Below are positions 62,293 through 64,000 of a stretch of DNA of 64,000 bases, piece by piece. Numbering within the stretch: the first letter of the stretch is position 1; the number at the start of each line of letters is the position of its first letter. This DNA comes from Bacteroidales bacterium (GTDB lineage Bacteria; Bacteroidota; Bacteroidia; Bacteroidales; B18-G4): assembly GCA_018401355.1 (NCBI GenBank), contig JAGYLD010000002.1:1-64000 (forward strand). Reading direction: 5' to 3'. Below the pieces are notes generated by a model. It was not told the origin of the DNA. It was given only the letters and a program-made list of their open reading frames with translations, and searched no databases. The position numbers were made by a program, and so were the translations under genes.

Positions 62293-64000
62293 TTATCTGA
62301 CAAGAATTTTCGCCGACTCTGTATAATTACCCTGAGTTGATTTTATCATGTATAATCCCGGTTCATAATTACTCATGTCAACTTCAATGTAATCCTTCTC
62401 AGAACTAAAGGATTGCACTTCTCTTCCGATGTTGTCAATAATACTGATTTGTGCAGTAATATCTTCCAGGGGAAAAAGAGACAATCTGGTAATTCCTTTT
62501 GTGGGATTTGGGTATGCCAGGAGCCTGTTACCATAATTGTTTTCCTCTGTGCTGTTATAGTTAATTGCTCCTATCACTGCGTTGTAAGCACTTATTTTCC
62601 CTGCGCCCCAGTAGTTTGATCCTGATGAAGGAATGGAACCAGTGTACCCGTCTGTTCTGGATGTTGAATTAAATATTGCTTTTACGGAAGATGCTGTAAG
62701 GGTTGGCTTTGCTTGTAGCATCAGCGCAGTCAGGCCTGTGATAAATGGAGTAGCCATAGAAGTTCCCTGCATGGATGCAAAAAACCAGGAATTGTTGCCA
62801 TTGCTCAGTTCGTAAACAACTTCTTCATTATAAGGCCCGTATGCGTCATGGAATGAATTAACAGATGAAACGATGACATTTCCGGGAGCGGTTATTTCAG
62901 GTTTCACACGACCATCTAGTGTAGGGCCATGGCTGGAAAAAGGAGCCAAAGCTCCATTATCGACATAAAATGGGATAATTTGGTTCTGACCATTCATATT
63001 TGTGTAATTGTTTTTGGTAGTATAGGCTCCGACAGTTACAACATAGGGAGATGTGCCTCCAATTTCTCCCACAGTATAATCTGAATTGCCAGCCATCCAA
63101 TCACTGATAATGCCGATGTTGGGAAAGTCGTTGGACAGCGGTGCACCATTTCCGAGGCCATGGTTCCAGATATGAATGGTATTGTTGACACCATAGTCAT
63201 CCTGAAGTTCAATCGTTGGGAAAAGGCCGTTATTGTAGTTTTCGATGTAAACAATGAAATGAGGCCGGTTATTAAAGTAATTTGCTCCTTCACCCTGTAA
63301 TTCAACACCCACTCCACTCAGGTTCAATGTTGTGTTGGGATTGCTGGCAGATTGATAATAATCCGTGAAATCAACATAGTTGCCATAAGAGTCTATAACA
63401 TTAATAGCCAAAGTAATGGAAGTATTTGGTGCACCCCAAATCTCGATAATTCCATTACCTGTATTTGCTTGTGATTCTTCAAAATATACGAGTGTTTCAG
63501 GGTTTTTTTGTGCATTCAGATCCGGAAATGTTTTAGATGCATGCATGGGTGTTCCTCCTTCATTTCCAGCTGCACCAACCAGTATTTTCCCTGGCCCTGA
63601 CAAATTGCTGAATGCCTGATCATTGAGCGATGTTCCGTCATGTGGTCCAATATGTGTACCGAGGCTCATATTAATTACTGCAGGCTTTCCTGCTGCCATA
63701 GCATAGGAAAAGATATAATTGACTGCATTTATGACATCAGATTCTCCTCCACCCATTTGTACAAATACAAGTTCACTGGCAGGGGCAACGCCTGTATAAA
63801 CACCTTGTGTACCATAGCCTGAGCCACCTGCAATCCCTGCAACATGTGTACCGTGTGACCCCTCTGTAGATGAGCAATTGGCATTATAAATGATCTGTGA
63901 ACCATTAAGTTCTGATCCATATGAAAATCCTGAAGGAGGGATTCCTGAATTGTCTGTCATATTCCAGACCCTCGAAATACGAATGTCATCACCTTGTAAG
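62293..64000 (-). CDS. T9SS-secreted S8 subtilisin-like protease (5' end outside window)
   Basis: The frame is open to the window edge; residues before the Met at 63960 (DDIRISRVWNMTDNSG) belong to the protein, so the gene starts beyond base 64000. The visible S8 motifs are the catalytic His block GSHGTHVAGIAG, the oxyanion Asn in GAAGNEGG and the catalytic Ser in GTSMATPFITG. The catalytic Asp would lie upstream, outside the window. A long insert between His and Ser resembles Bacteroidetes subtilases. The C-terminus is a T9SS type A sorting domain (LLAYPNPTKGITRLSLF to KILVR). The protease should be exported to the cell surface or medium. Confidence 0.92.
   Translation of the reverse strand, partial: LQGDDIRISRVWNMTDNSGIPPSGFSYGSELNGSQIIYNANCSSTEGSHGTHVAGIAGGSGYGTQGVYTGVAPASELVFVQMGGGESDVINAVNYIFSYAMAAGKPAVINMSLGTHIGPHDGTSLNDQAFSNLSGPGKILVGAAGNEGGTPMHASKTFPDLNAQKNPETLVYFEESQANTGNGIIEIWGAPNTSITLAINVIDSYGNYVDFTDYYQSASNPNTTLNLSGVGVELQGEGANYFNNRPHFIVYIENYNNGLFPTIELQDDYGVNNTIHIWNHGLGNGAPLSNDFPNIGIISDWMAGNSDYTVGEIGGTSPYVVTVGAYTTKNNYTNMNGQNQIIPFYVDNGALAPFSSHGPTLDGRVKPEITAPGNVIVSSVNSFHDAYGPYNEEVVYELSNGNNSWFFASMQGTSMATPFITGLTALMLQAKPTLTASSVKAIFNSTSRTDGYTGSIPSSGSNYWGAGKISAYNAVIGAINYNSTEENNYGNRLLAYPNPTKGITRLSLFPLEDITAQISIIDNIGREVQSFSSEKDYIEVDMSNYEPGLYMIKSTQGNYTESAKILVR

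Overview
The window is about 64 kb of chromosomal DNA from a member of the Bacteroidota, most likely a free-living or environmental relative of the Bacteroidales/Marinilabiliales. The evidence is moderate-to-low GC; promoters of the TTTG/TAnnTTTG type; two proteins with C-terminal type IX secretion (T9SS) sorting domains; an S46 dipeptidyl peptidase; an M56-peptidase/TonB-domain BlaR-like sensor; the DUF4175 coiled-coil membrane protein; and a giant protein with TANFOR-like repeats. I recognise no rRNA, tRNA, CRISPR array, insertion sequence or prophage.

Layout. 1-10.6 kb (+): the 3' end of a DUF481-like beta-barrel gene, then a tight three-gene cluster of secreted proteins (577-aa outer-membrane barrel, 1969-aa multidomain protein with a cysteine-dense tail, 675-aa FN3 protein). 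10.7-19.3 kb (mostly +): a long-chain acyl-CoA synthetase, a GNAT-like protein (-), a metallophosphoesterase of PdeM type that has lost most metal ligands, a small membrane protein, a T9SS-exported Asp-box/BNR protein, and a two-domain acyltransferase resembling amino-acid-lipid synthases. 19.4-32 kb (-): S46 and M49-like dipeptidyl peptidases, a MacAB-like export operon (ATPase, two permeases, adaptor), a BlaI/BlaR1-type regulator pair, and an S9 peptidase. Four copies of one 16-bp dyad (AACTA-N6-TAGTT) lie in pairs at the blaI promoter and upstream of the export operon, which suggests one regulon.

32-42 kb (mixed strands): PPK2 polyphosphate kinase, an orphan histidine kinase, a polyferredoxin membrane protein with a Tat-exported DUF362 protein, HemW, a DUF2892 protein, and a GH3-LysE-HdeD-HdeD operon that could make and export acyl-amino-acid conjugates. 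42-64 kb (all -): recJ, a YyaL-type thioredoxin-domain protein, rodA and mrdA (cell elongation), dut, a flippase, a 1219-aa NtrY-like kinase, a methyltransferase, mnmG flanked by two identical parS-like ParB sites, ybeY, an anti-sigma-type ATPase, DUF4175, and the 3' part of a T9SS-exported subtilase running off the window. The parS-like sites suggest, but do not prove, an origin-proximal location.

The most interesting signals are the shared BlaI-type operators, the GH3/LysE operon, the parS pair around mnmG, the giant cysteine-tailed secreted protein cluster, and the degenerate PdeM-like protein.
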